In this document: one piece after another, positions 16,592 to 25,442 of the stretch
Position numbering within the stretch: position 1 is the stretch's first letter
Layout of the letters: every line of letters begins with the position of its first letter
Source: Gemmiger formicilis
Lineage (GTDB): Bacteria > Bacillota > Clostridia > Oscillospirales > Ruminococcaceae
Length of the DNA stretch: 64,000 bases
Direction: 5' to 3'
NCBI RefSeq assembly: GCF_024462815.1
Contig: NZ_JANGCG010000007.1
Location: forward strand, 1 to 64,000
Translations under genes and position numbers: made by a program
Notes under the pieces: generated by a model
Seen by the model: only the letters and a program-made list of their open reading frames with translations
What the model was told of the DNA's origin: nothing
Database searches by the model: none

Positions 16592-17950
16592 ATGACAAGG
16601 TTTAAGCACGATTTGATTTTGCGGATCATAAAAATCATGGATGCGGTTTTGATGACCGTTCCGTTTGCGCTGTGCTGGTATTTGTACTATGCAAAGCACA
16701 TTGCATCGCCATTTTACGCAAAGGGCGATTATCTGGTGGTGGCACTGTTCTTTGTGCTGTTCGTTATCTTTGGGCGCGTATACGATGCCTTTTTGATGTC
16801 CATGCAGCGCATTTCCGAGATTGTCTACGCGCAGTTCTTGGCGGCAGCGGTCAGCGATTTCATTATGTATATCGTGATTTGGCTGCTGAGCAAGCATTTG
16901 CCCAACATCTTACCGGGCGTTGCGGCGCTGATCGGGCAGGTGGTTTTGGCGGCTGTCTGGGCATATAACGCGCACCATGCGTATTTTAAGATTTTCCCGC
17001 CGCAGGCAACGGCTGTAATTTACGACACCCGCCATGGTATGGAAAAACTGATTGGCAAGTATGGGCTGGACACTAAGTACAAGGTTGTGCTTACCGCCAC
17101 GGCAGATGAATGCATTGCGAACCTTGCCATGCTAGACGGCGTCAGCACGGTATTTATGAGCGGTATCCATAGCCATGACCGCAATGTGATTCTGAAATAT
17201 TGCGTGGAAAACAATATCGGAATCTTTGTTATCCCCCGCATTGGCGACACCATTATGTCCGGCGCGTATCCGATGCATATGTTCCACCTGCCGATGCTGA
17301 AGGTAGGCCGTTACCATCCGCAGCCGGAGTATTTGTTCATTAAGCGTCTGCTGGACATTGTGATTTCGGCTGTCGCATTGGTCGTTCTCAGCCCAATCTT
17401 CCTTGTCACGGCGATTGCCATCAAAGTAACCGATCACGGACCGGTGTTTTATAAGCAGATTCGCTTGACCAAGGATGGCAAAGAGTTTGGCATTTTGAAA
17501 TTCCGCAGTATGCGAGTAGACGCGGAAAAGGACGGTGTAGCTCGTTTGTCCAGCGGTGAACACGACGACCGCATCACACCTGTTGGCAGAGTGATTCGCG
17601 CTTGCCGCATTGATGAGCTGCCACAACTTCTCAATATACTTAAGGGTGAATTGAGCATTGTCGGTCCCCGCCCCGAACGTCCCGAAATTGCCGCCCAGTA
17701 CTGCGAGGAAATGCCGGAGTTTTCCCTGCGCTTACAGGCAAAGGCGGGTCTGACCGGCTACGCGCAAATTTACGGCAAGTACAACACGACCCCCTACGAC
17801 AAGCTGGTCATGGACTTGATGTACATAGCGCATCCCAGCATTGTCGAGGATCTCAAGATCATGTTTGCGACGGTGAAGATTCTGTTTATGCCAGAGTCCA
17901 CAGAGGGCGTCAGCGAAGGGCAGACCACTGCTATGAGTGGCAAAAAGTGA
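16592..17950 (+). CDS. Polyprenyl-phosphate sugar-1-phosphate transferase (exopolysaccharide priming enzyme)
   Basis: The 452-residue enzyme should attach the first sugar phosphate to undecaprenyl phosphate on the inner membrane face. It has about four N-terminal membrane helices (residues 10-125), a nucleotide-binding-like middle domain, another membrane helix (about 258-280), and a C-terminal bacterial sugar transferase domain (PF02397) with KFRSMRVDAEKDG, DELPQLLNILKGELSIVGPRPERPE and AGLTGYAQI. It is the long WbaP/EpsE-like form. It opens the exopolysaccharide operon. Its last codons (FMPESTEG) lie in a sequence that is repeated in the following non-coding DNA. Confidence 0.95.
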   Translation: MTRFKHDLILRIIKIMDAVLMTVPFALCWYLYYAKHIASPFYAKGDYLVVALFFVLFVIFGRVYDAFLMSMQRISEIVYAQFLAAAVSDFIMYIVIWLLSKHLPNILPGVAALIGQVVLAAVWAYNAHHAYFKIFPPQATAVIYDTRHGMEKLIGKYGLDTKYKVVLTATADECIANLAMLDGVSTVFMSGIHSHDRNVILKYCVENNIGIFVIPRIGDTIMSGAYPMHMFHLPMLKVGRYHPQPEYLFIKRLLDIVISAVALVVLSPIFLVTAIAIKVTDHGPVFYKQIRLTKDGKEFGILKFRSMRVDAEKDGVARLSSGEHDDRITPVGRVIRACRIDELPQLLNILKGELSIVGPRPERPEIAAQYCEEMPEFSLRLQAKAGLTGYAQIYGKYNTTPYDKLVMDLMYIAHPSIVEDLKIMFATVKILFMPESTEGVSEGQTTAMSGKK

Positions 17951-18417
17951 TGGATATATAGCATGGTTTTATAGCGATATAGACAAAAATCAAGCAGAAA
18001 TCCGCCTGATGTGACATCAGGAATAAACATAGGGCTTTCGATGACAATATCATTCTGCGGGTCTCGCAGGACGATGAGAACATCATCTGAGACTGAAATC
18101 GGTCTTGAAGACAAGAATGTGCTGCTCATAAAGACGCTACGGTAAAGAGATGTTTATACCAGAGTCTACCGAAGCGGAAAAGATGAGAAAAATGTAGAAA
18201 AGTATTGATTCTACGGCATATTTTGAGGTTCTGTGGAGTCAGGCATAAACGAAGCGGTTACTGTTGCGGGTCTATGAGCCGGAAATAAGGCTCACAGATG
18301 ATTGTTACAGTAGGTTGAGTTTATGCCAGAGTCCACAGAGATGATATAAACGCAGAAAACGCTGAAAAATGTTGATATTACGGCACTTTTTCGAGAATGT
18401 GACATCAGGTATAAACA
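17884..18417. repeat. Array of three inverted-repeat units (two are exactly 99 bp)
   Basis: Each unit starts with a form of GTTTATGCCAGAGTCCACAG and ends with its near reverse complement, a form of CTGTGGAGTCAGGCATAAAC. Unit 2 is 18152-18250 and unit 3 is 18319-18417. Both are 99 bp with related cores (TATTGAT.TACGGCA). Unit 1 (17884-18028) starts inside the sugar transferase gene, covering its FMPESTE codons. Units 1 and 3 also share the bases after the right arm (ATAAAC, A, AGG, CTTTC). On RNA each unit could fold into a long hairpin. The region between the two flanking genes is about 635 bp and has no credible ORF. Confidence 0.75.
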
Positions 18418-18585
18418 AAGGTCTTTCCATAACAAAGGGGTTGAAATCACCGATAGAGGCGATGTGTACACATAGCCATAGGCCAATAGCAGTTGTGGTG
18501 TACACACCGCAGTCTACATAACACGCGCGTGAAGCGCACAAGTTTATTTGAGGAAGACAGAAAAGAAGAGGTTGTAAGTACATAT

Positions 18586-19794
18586 ATGAGGATTTTGATT
18601 CACACAGATGAATACTATCCCACAGCTCAGGCGTGTTCGTATAGAATGCGCACCATGGCCGATGCCTTCATCGACCAAGGCGATGAGGTTGTGGTGATAG
18701 CAAGTTCCACGAATAAGGGAAATGGAAAAATTGAGCCACGAAGAGAGAAAATTCTCTATTCTCCGGCAATTCGCATGAAAAAGAAAACAACAGTAATGCG
18801 AATGCTTAATAACCTCAGTTTTGGCATCACATCCATTTTTACTGCTATGAAGGCGGGCAAGGTAGATGTGGTTATCACGACTTCGCCACCTCCACTAGTA
18901 AGCATTCCCGGATGGATTATCGCAAAGTGTAAGGGTGCAAAACTGGTATATGATGTGCGCGATATCTGGCCGGATGTGGCACTTGAAATGGGCAGCTTTA
19001 CAGAGGGTAGCATCTATTGCAAAGTGTTCAGAACGATTACTCGCTTCATGTACAAGCATGCGGATTGGGTGACTACCGTTTCCCCTGGCAAGGTTGAAAA
19101 AATCAAAGGTCATGTGATTTCAGTTGGCGGTGCTAAGGGTGGAGAGGCTCATGTGGACAAGGTGAAACTTGTCGGCAATGGTTTTGACGAGAGTGTTGAG
19201 AACAGTACCATTGATAATGATTTGATTGCTCAATATGAACTCGATAAGAAGTTTACCTGCGTTTATGTTGGTAATATTGGCTTAGCGCAGGGCTTAGGAG
19301 CACTGCTGGATATGGCAGAGCAATCAAAGCATAAGGAAGTCCAGTTCTTGCTCTTTGGCAAAGGCGCAGAAAAGGATGTGCTGGAGCAGCAGGCAAAGGA
19401 GCGCGGGCTTGATAATGTCCGTTTCTGCGGAGTGCTTCCGCATGAGAAGGTGTTCACACTTCTGTCCTATGCAAAAATGAGCTTTATTCCTTTGAAGAAC
19501 TCTAACATGAAGGACAGCATTCCGACAAAAGTGTATGAGGCACTTGGAATTGGCTGCCCGGTATTGCTTGTCGCAGAGGGAGATTCTTGCGACATTGTGA
19601 ATGAATCGGAGATGGGAAGATGCGTCTCTCCGGATCACACGGAACAGCTTGCGGCAGTTTTCGATGAAATGGTCGAGAACTATTCTAAATACAGTGAGCA
19701 TCGCACTGAAGCAAGAAAATTGATGCATGAGAAATATTCGCGGCAACAAATCGCGGTTGCTTTTGAAAAACAGCTGCATGGACTGCTGAAGTAA
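18586..19794 (+). CDS. Glycosyltransferase family 4 (WcaI-like)
   Basis: The 402-residue GT-B glycosyltransferase has the N-terminal acceptor domain beginning MRILIHTDEYYPTAQACSYRM, a middle DVRDIWPDVALEMG segment typical of WcaI/WbuB-like enzymes, and a C-terminal donor-binding domain with FVYVGNIGLAQG-like and PTKVYEALGIGCPVLLVAEGDS elements. The start at 18586 is preferred over upstream frame extension because it gives the canonical N-terminus; an AGAGG lies about 14 bases upstream, so initiation may be modest. It is cytoplasmic or membrane-associated and probably adds the second sugar of the repeat unit. It follows the long repeat-bearing leader. Confidence 0.92.
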   Translation: MRILIHTDEYYPTAQACSYRMRTMADAFIDQGDEVVVIASSTNKGNGKIEPRREKILYSPAIRMKKKTTVMRMLNNLSFGITSIFTAMKAGKVDVVITTSPPPLVSIPGWIIAKCKGAKLVYDVRDIWPDVALEMGSFTEGSIYCKVFRTITRFMYKHADWVTTVSPGKVEKIKGHVISVGGAKGGEAHVDKVKLVGNGFDESVENSTIDNDLIAQYELDKKFTCVYVGNIGLAQGLGALLDMAEQSKHKEVQFLLFGKGAEKDVLEQQAKERGLDNVRFCGVLPHEKVFTLLSYAKMSFIPLKNSNMKDSIPTKVYEALGIGCPVLLVAEGDSCDIVNESEMGRCVSPDHTEQLAAVFDEMVENYSKYSEHRTEARKLMHEKYSRQQIAVAFEKQLHGLLK

Positions 19795-19811
19795 AGACGG
19801 AGGAAAGAAAA

Positions 19812-21032
19812 ATGGTTAATGTAATCGGCTTGGGCTACATTGGTCTGCCTACTGCTTTGATGATGGCTTCCCACGGTGTGGAAGTGATTGGTACTGACTA
19901 CAATAAGGAGCTTGTCGCTACTTTGAATGCTGGCAAGACTACCTTTAAGGAAAAAGGACTGGATGAACTGTTCCAGAATGCTCTGAATGCTGGAATCAAG
20001 TTCACCACCGAATACCAGGTCACCGATACTTACATCGTGTCTGTTCCTACTCCGTATGACAAGTTCAGCAAGAAGGTTGATGCCTGCTACGTTGTAGAGG
20101 CTGTTAAGGACGTTATGCGTGTCTGCCCGAAGGGGGCAACTGTGGTTGTTGAGTCCACTGTTTCTCCGGGAACCATTGATAAGTATGTCCGCCCGGTAAT
20201 TGAAGAGAACGGCTTCACCATCGGTGAGGATATTAACCTTGTCCACGCTCCGGAGCGTATCATCCCCGGCAACATGGTTTACGAGCTGCTACACAATAAC
20301 CGCACAATTGGCGCTGATGATAAGGCCATCGGCGAAAAGGTCAAGACCCTGTATTCTTCCTTCTGCCAGGGCGAGATCGTTGTGACGGATATCCGTACTG
20401 CAGAGATGACCAAGGTCGTTGAGAACACCTTCCGTGCAGTTAACATCGCCTTTGCAAACGAGCTGGCAAAAATCTGCCGTCACGACAATATGGATGTCTA
20501 TGAGATCATCAAGATTTGCAATATGCATCCTCGCGTAAATATCCTGCAGCCGGGTCCCGGTGTTGGCGGTCACTGCATCAGCGTTGACCCCTGGTTCCTC
20601 GTCGGCGATTATCCGTCCTTGGCGAAGGTCATTGACGAGTCCATGAAGACCAATGACGGTATGCCGGACTTCGTGCTGAACCGTATCTATGAGATCATGA
20701 AGGAAAAGGGTCTTACGGATGTGAGCCGCGTTGGTCTCTATGGCTTGACCTACAAAGAGAATGTGGATGATATGCGTGAGTCCCCCACGCTGCAGTTGCT
20801 GGAGAGCCAGGAACGCCATTTGGCAACCGGTTTGAAGGTTTACGACCCGTTTATTACAAAGGATGTGGTCAAGAATCAGTATCATGATCTAGACACTTTC
20901 CTTGCAGATGTTGATATGGTTGTCGTCATGGTTAAGCACACCGAAATCCGCGAGAATGTGGACAAGCTGTCTGGCAAGGTAGTCCTGGATTGCCATAATA
21001 TCATTGATCTGCCGGGCGTGTATCACATTTAA
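19812..21032 (+). CDS. wecC: UDP-N-acetyl-D-mannosamine dehydrogenase
   Basis: The enzyme oxidizes UDP-ManNAc to UDP-ManNAcA with two NAD+. The 406-residue protein has the N-terminal Rossmann motif GLGYIGLPTA (residues 6-15), the central ESTVSPGT and HAPERIIPGN segments, and the catalytic Cys255 in PGVGGHCISVDPWF. The C-terminal UDP-binding domain begins with GLTYKENVDDMRESP. HAPERIIPG together with SVDPWF favours the WecC branch over UDP-glucose dehydrogenase, and the adjacent wecB supports this. It is 17 bp after the GT4 gene. Codons are biased toward CTG and GTT, suggesting good expression. Confidence 0.93.
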   Translation: MVNVIGLGYIGLPTALMMASHGVEVIGTDYNKELVATLNAGKTTFKEKGLDELFQNALNAGIKFTTEYQVTDTYIVSVPTPYDKFSKKVDACYVVEAVKDVMRVCPKGATVVVESTVSPGTIDKYVRPVIEENGFTIGEDINLVHAPERIIPGNMVYELLHNNRTIGADDKAIGEKVKTLYSSFCQGEIVVTDIRTAEMTKVVENTFRAVNIAFANELAKICRHDNMDVYEIIKICNMHPRVNILQPGPGVGGHCISVDPWFLVGDYPSLAKVIDESMKTNDGMPDFVLNRIYEIMKEKGLTDVSRVGLYGLTYKENVDDMRESPTLQLLESQERHLATGLKVYDPFITKDVVKNQYHDLDTFLADVDMVVVMVKHTEIRENVDKLSGKVVLDCHNIIDLPGVYHI

Positions 21033-21047
21033 AATATGATGAGAAGT

Positions 21048-21092
21048 GCTGTGCAGAAAGGGCAGATCAAATTCTGCACAGCCTTTTCTTTT
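21048..21092 (+). terminator. Terminator-like hairpin inside the operon, wecC-wecB
   Basis: A perfect 11-bp stem GCTGTGCAGAA/TTCTGCACAGC (21048-21058 with 21072-21082) and a 13-nt loop are followed by CTTTTCTTTT, 15 bp after the wecC stop and 15 bp before the wecB start. It would reduce expression of downstream glycan genes unless it is read through. Confidence 0.85.
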
Positions 21093-21106
21093 GGAGACTA
21101 TATATT

Positions 21107-22204
21107 ATGAAAAAAGTAATGCTCGTTTTCGGTACCAGACCGGAAGCAATCAAAATGTGCCCGCTTGTCAATGAGCTGAAGAAGCGGAAAGAACTGCAGA
21201 CCGTGGTATGTGTGACAGGACAGCACCGCCAAATGCTTGATATGGTTCTTGAAGCCTTTGATGTCACGCCTGACTACGATCTGTCTATTATGAAGGACAA
21301 GCAGACTCTGTTCGATGTAACTACCAATATTTTGAATCGCATCAAGGAAGTTTTGGAAAAAGAAAAACCTGATGTCGTTCTGGTTCACGGCGACACTTCT
21401 ACGACTTTTGTGACTGCGTTGGCCTGCTTCTATTTGCAGATTCCTGTTGGTCACGTTGAGGCTGGTCTGCGTACTTACAATATTTATAGCCCGTACCCGG
21501 AAGAATTCAACCGTCAGGCTGTTTCCATCATCAGCAAGTTTAACTTTGCCCCCACTGAACTTTCTAAACAGAATCTGCTGAAGGAAGGCAAAAATCCGGA
21601 TAGCATCTATGTTACCGGTAATACGGCAATTGATGCGCTGAAAACCACTGTGCGTGAGAGCTACTCTCACCCTGAGCTGGAATGGGCAAAGGGTAGCCGT
21701 CTGATTATGATTACTGCACATCGCCGCGAAAACCTTGGAGAGCCGATGCGTCATATGTTCAAGGCAATCCGCCGTGTAATGGACGAGCATCCGGATGTGA
21801 AGGCAGTTTATCCAATCCACATGAACCCGGTTGTGCGTGAAATTGCAGATGAGTTCCTTGGTGGCGATGACCGCATCCACATTATCGAACCACTGGATGT
21901 TTTGGATTTCCATAACTTCCTGAGCCGTAGTTACCTGATTCTCACTGACTCTGGTGGAATTCAGGAGGAGGCGCCGTCTCTCGGCAAGCCGGTTCTCGTT
22001 ATGCGTGACACGACGGAACGTCCAGAAGGCATTGCAGCGGGAACCTTGAAACTGGTCGGCACCGAAGAAAAAACCATTTATAACGAATTCAGTCGTCTGC
22101 TTTCCGACAAAGAAGAGTATGATGCAATGAGCAAAGCAAGCAACCCGTATGGCGACGGTCATGCGTGTGAGAGAATTGCAGATGTGCTGGTTCGGACTCT
22201 GTAA
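21107..22204 (+). CDS. wecB: UDP-N-acetylglucosamine 2-epimerase (non-hydrolysing)
   Basis: The enzyme interconverts UDP-GlcNAc and UDP-ManNAc and feeds WecC next door. The 365-residue protein has the full family fold: GTRPEAIKMCPL at residues 8-19, GQHRQMLD, HGDTSTT, HVEAGLRTYN (about 115), TAHRRENLG (about 204), and DSGGIQEEAPSLGKPVLVMRDTTERPE (about 283-308). It starts with ATG after GGAGACTATATATT. It lies after a terminator-like hairpin in the operon. Confidence 0.96.
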   Translation: MKKVMLVFGTRPEAIKMCPLVNELKKRKELQTVVCVTGQHRQMLDMVLEAFDVTPDYDLSIMKDKQTLFDVTTNILNRIKEVLEKEKPDVVLVHGDTSTTFVTALACFYLQIPVGHVEAGLRTYNIYSPYPEEFNRQAVSIISKFNFAPTELSKQNLLKEGKNPDSIYVTGNTAIDALKTTVRESYSHPELEWAKGSRLIMITAHRRENLGEPMRHMFKAIRRVMDEHPDVKAVYPIHMNPVVREIADEFLGGDDRIHIIEPLDVLDFHNFLSRSYLILTDSGGIQEEAPSLGKPVLVMRDTTERPEGIAAGTLKLVGTEEKTIYNEFSRLLSDKEEYDAMSKASNPYGDGHACERIADVLVRTL

Positions 22205-22223
22205 AAACTGAGGAATCAAACCC

Positions 22224-23357
22224 ATGAAAATATGTTTTATTGCACCTGCAAATAATTATCACACCCAAAAATGGTGCCACTGGTTCCGGAATCGTGGGCA
22301 TCAAATCGATGTGATCTCTTTTACAGAAGGTGAAATAGAGGGCTGCACCGTTCACTACATCAACAGTGGTGCAGGAGTACGCGGAAGTGACGCGCAAAAA
22401 CTCAAATATCTGTTTCAGGCAAGAAAAGTTCACGAAAACGTAAATGAAATAAAACCGGATGTGATCAATGCACACTATGCAACCAGCTATGGAACAGTTG
22501 CCGCATTGGCGAATCTTCCGCCTTATTATTTGTCTGTATGGGGATCGGATATATACGATTTTCCCAAGAAGAGTATCCTTCACCGGATGATGCTTCAGTT
22601 CAGCCTGAACAAAGCAGCTTATCTCCTCTCCACAAGTAAGGCAATGGCAAAAGAAGCATCTCAGTATACCCGAAAGCCTTTTGCTATTACACCGTTTGGC
22701 GTGGACTGCGAGCTTTTTTCACCGGACAAGACACCGGGGAAAAAGTATGATACCGTCAACACCAAGAACGGTCGAGATTATGTTATCGGTACGGTGAAAT
22801 CGCTTTCGGATAAATATGGCATTGCAACACTGCTCCGGGCAACTGCACTGCTGAAAAAACAGCACCCGGAAGTGCCGGTGCAGCTCCGAATCGCAGGAAA
22901 GGGACCGCAGGAAAACGAATATAAAGCCCTTGCAAAAGAGCTTGGAATCGAGAATATCACAAATTGGCTGGGATTCATTCCGCAGGAACAAGCGGCTCTT
23001 GCGTGGGCGTGCATGGATTGTGGTATAATCCCGTCGGAGTCGGAGTCGGAGTCGTTTGGCGTTTCGGCGGTTGAGGCGCAGGCGTGCTGTACGCCTGTTA
23101 TTATTAGTGATATTCCAGGACTGATGGAAGCAACTGTGCCGGGAAAAACCAGCGTTGTGGTTTCGCGCAAGCACCCGCAGGAGCTGGCACAGGCTATGTA
23201 TGAAATGTATATGGATGCAGATAGGCGGCATGAGCTTGGACAGGCCGGACGGGAGTTTGTCTGCGAGACGTATGAGTTGAATCAGTGCTTTGAGAAAATC
23301 GAAAAGATTTATTTCCATAACGCAAAAAAACAGAAAGGTGCTAAAACACCAGTATGA
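22224..23357 (+). CDS. Glycosyltransferase family 4
   Basis: The 377-residue GT-B enzyme starts MKICFIAPANNYHTQKWCHWF. It has the YLSVWGSDIYDFPKK acceptor-domain segment and ITPFGVDCELFSP near residue 155. The donor-binding motif ESESFGVSAVEAQACCTPVIISDIPGLMEATVPG (about 275-305) includes the EX7E-type Glu pair. The acceptor and donor sugars cannot be told. Its stop overlaps the start of the next gene by 4 bases, so translation is coupled. The run TCGGAGTCGGAGTCGGAGTCG (SESESES) near 23035 is a short trinucleotide-scale repeat. Confidence 0.92.
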   Translation: MKICFIAPANNYHTQKWCHWFRNRGHQIDVISFTEGEIEGCTVHYINSGAGVRGSDAQKLKYLFQARKVHENVNEIKPDVINAHYATSYGTVAALANLPPYYLSVWGSDIYDFPKKSILHRMMLQFSLNKAAYLLSTSKAMAKEASQYTRKPFAITPFGVDCELFSPDKTPGKKYDTVNTKNGRDYVIGTVKSLSDKYGIATLLRATALLKKQHPEVPVQLRIAGKGPQENEYKALAKELGIENITNWLGFIPQEQAALAWACMDCGIIPSESESESFGVSAVEAQACCTPVIISDIPGLMEATVPGKTSVVVSRKHPQELAQAMYEMYMDADRRHELGQAGREFVCETYELNQCFEKIEKIYFHNAKKQKGAKTPV

Positions 23358-24457
23358 GTGCGTACATAATTCTTATTGTTTATATATTGTTACTTTGGTG
23401 TGTAACAAAAAAAGGAACAGTATTATATACTGTTGGAAATGTAAAAAGCGAAGGATCGAATTTCTTTGTGGCGATGTCATTTTTGGCTGTTTTTCTGTTG
23501 TCTGCCTTGCGAAATAAAACGGTTGGAGTAGATACTGTCAGTTATATAAAATATTATGAGGCGGTTCAGGAACTGAGTTGGGGAGGCCTCATTAAAGGTG
23601 AATGGAATCATCATTTCTTCACCACAGAAAAGGGTTTTATGATCCTTGAAAAAATTTGTGGTGATTTAATGGTACCTACGCAACTCTTCATAGCGTTGTG
23701 CGCTGGTATTTTTGTATACGGTATCTACAAATTAGTAAGCACTTATATAGAAAGTAACGTGATTGTTTCGGTCTTTTCGTTTTTGGCTGTTGGTTCATAT
23801 CTTCTCTCAATTAATGTTTTGCGGCAGGGAATTGGTGTTAGTCTTTGCTGCATTGCGTGGGTAGAATTAAAAAAAGGAAATTGGAAAAGATTTGTCATTG
23901 GCGTGCTTCTCGCTTGCACATTTCATGTATCTTGTTGTGTCTTTTTTTTGGCGGTTATCTTCGAAAAAATACCAGCGGGAAGAAAGTCTATTATCATCAG
24001 TACCATAGTAATGATGGTGGTTGGAGTTGTCGGAGCCGCATTTCTTCCAATTATTCTTCGATGGTTTCCCATTTATGCAGTGCGATATGGTAATGGACGA
24101 TGGAAAATCAATGAGGCAAACGGTATTGTTATTGTTTGGGTTATTGTGCTTGCAATTATTTTACTCTCTGCGTTCCGATTGGATTGGAGTAAAAAGGAGC
24201 ATCACATAGATTTTGAAGTCATGCTTTTTTCACTGTGTTATGTCAGCATTAATATTATAGGATTGTCGTTTGATGGCGCACAGCGTTTGTCAATGCTTTT
24301 TCAACCATTCCTTATATTATTATTTTCCAAATCCTGTGGGCTTTGGAGTGGAGCAACAAAAAGTATATATACAACGGGAGTAGTTGCAGGAATGATAGTT
24401 CTATTTTTGAAAGCAGCTTCAACGGCACAATATGCATATTTGCCTTTCTGGGCATAA
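23354..24457 (+). CDS. EpsG-family membrane protein, probable polysaccharide polymerase
   Basis: The 367-residue polytopic protein has about ten membrane helices and the EpsG-family N-terminal pattern SALRNKTVGVDTVSYIKYYEAV (about 52-73), close to the FRyxvGtDy.nY motif. EpsG-like proteins occupy the Wzy polymerase position in Firmicutes exopolysaccharide loci, joining repeat units outside the membrane. It is the only polymerase candidate in the locus. GC content drops sharply here compared with wecB and wecC, suggesting a separate origin for this central block. It overlaps the previous gene by ATGA. Confidence 0.82.
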   Translation: MSAYIILIVYILLLWCVTKKGTVLYTVGNVKSEGSNFFVAMSFLAVFLLSALRNKTVGVDTVSYIKYYEAVQELSWGGLIKGEWNHHFFTTEKGFMILEKICGDLMVPTQLFIALCAGIFVYGIYKLVSTYIESNVIVSVFSFLAVGSYLLSINVLRQGIGVSLCCIAWVELKKGNWKRFVIGVLLACTFHVSCCVFFLAVIFEKIPAGRKSIIISTIVMMVVGVVGAAFLPIILRWFPIYAVRYGNGRWKINEANGIVIVWVIVLAIILLSAFRLDWSKKEHHIDFEVMLFSLCYVSINIIGLSFDGAQRLSMLFQPFLILLFSKSCGLWSGATKSIYTTGVVAGMIVLFLKAASTAQYAYLPFWA

Positions 24458-24472
24458 AGGAGATGGATAAAT

Positions 24473-25432
24473 ATGGTTAGCGTTGTTGTCCCTGTTTATA
24501 ATGTGTCAAAATATCTGGCTGACTGTATGAGGTCCATTTTGGCACAGAACATCAGCGATATGGAAGTCATTCTGATAGACGATGGCTCTACGGATAACAG
24601 TGGCACACTGTGTGACCGGTATGCAGCAGAATACAGCTGTGTGAAGGTCATCCATCAGGAAAACGCTGGGCTGTCGGCGGCACGGAACACCGGAATCGAA
24701 GCTGCAAAAGGCGATTTTATCACCTTTGTTGACAGTGACGACATGCTTGCTCCGGGCTTTATCAGCACGGCATTGGAGCTGGCAGAACATTATCAAGCTG
24801 ATTTTATCGCATTTTCTAATGTGCGCTGTGAAGCAGATGCGCAGTGGGCAGAGGTCCCTTTGCCTGATGATATCGCAAAGGTCAATGTCTATGATGACCC
24901 GATACAGCAGATGCAGAAGTTTCTGCTCGGCTCTGAAATCGGTACGACTGCATGGGCAAAAGTCTACCGGCGTGAGCTGTTTGACGATGTCAGCTACCCG
25001 GTCGGGAAATACCATGAAGATGTCTTTACGACCTATAAAGTAGTAGATAAGGCATCCCGTATTGTAGCGACTACCCAAGTGGGCTATCTTTATCGGAAAA
25101 GCCCAAACAGTATCACGACAAGCGGATTTTCGGAGAAGCGGTTGGACAGCATACAGGGAAAAAAAGAGCAGCTTGCCTTTGTTTTTGCGCATTATCCCAG
25201 CCTGCAAAAAGAGGCGGAGACTGGCATTGTCTATGCCTGCAACCAATGCCTGATGCTGATGGCAAAAGCGGGATATAAAAATAAAGCGGTGCTGGACGAA
25301 TTCCAACAGCTTTACCGGAACTATGGAAAATCGTATCTGAACGCACCGGTGTCAAAGAAGGGAAAGGCACTCACACGTGTGGCCATGCTGGATGTTAAAC
25401 TGGCATATAGATTGTTTGGAATTGTATTGTGA
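24473..25432 (+). CDS. Glycosyltransferase family 2
   Basis: The 319-residue GT-A enzyme has the N-terminal SVVVPVYNVSKYLADCMRSI, the nucleotide-binding DDGSTDNSG (about 36-44), SAARNTGIEAAKGDFITFVDSDD with the DXD-like motif (about 87), and a catalytic-region KYHEDVFTTYKV. The C-terminal third is variable. It is a typical capsule transferase whose donor sugar is not predictable. GC content is nearer the backbone than in the genes on either side. Confidence 0.92.
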   Translation: MVSVVVPVYNVSKYLADCMRSILAQNISDMEVILIDDGSTDNSGTLCDRYAAEYSCVKVIHQENAGLSAARNTGIEAAKGDFITFVDSDDMLAPGFISTALELAEHYQADFIAFSNVRCEADAQWAEVPLPDDIAKVNVYDDPIQQMQKFLLGSEIGTTAWAKVYRRELFDDVSYPVGKYHEDVFTTYKVVDKASRIVATTQVGYLYRKSPNSITTSGFSEKRLDSIQGKKEQLAFVFAHYPSLQKEAETGIVYACNQCLMLMAKAGYKNKAVLDEFQQLYRNYGKSYLNAPVSKKGKALTRVAMLDVKLAYRLFGIVL

Positions 25433-25442
25433 GGTGTTTTCT

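Noticed and set aside
17951..18585. CRISPR array in the repeat-bearing region
   Set aside because: The repeats are palindromic pairs in long diverged units, not short identical repeats with regular spacers, and no cas gene is present in the window.
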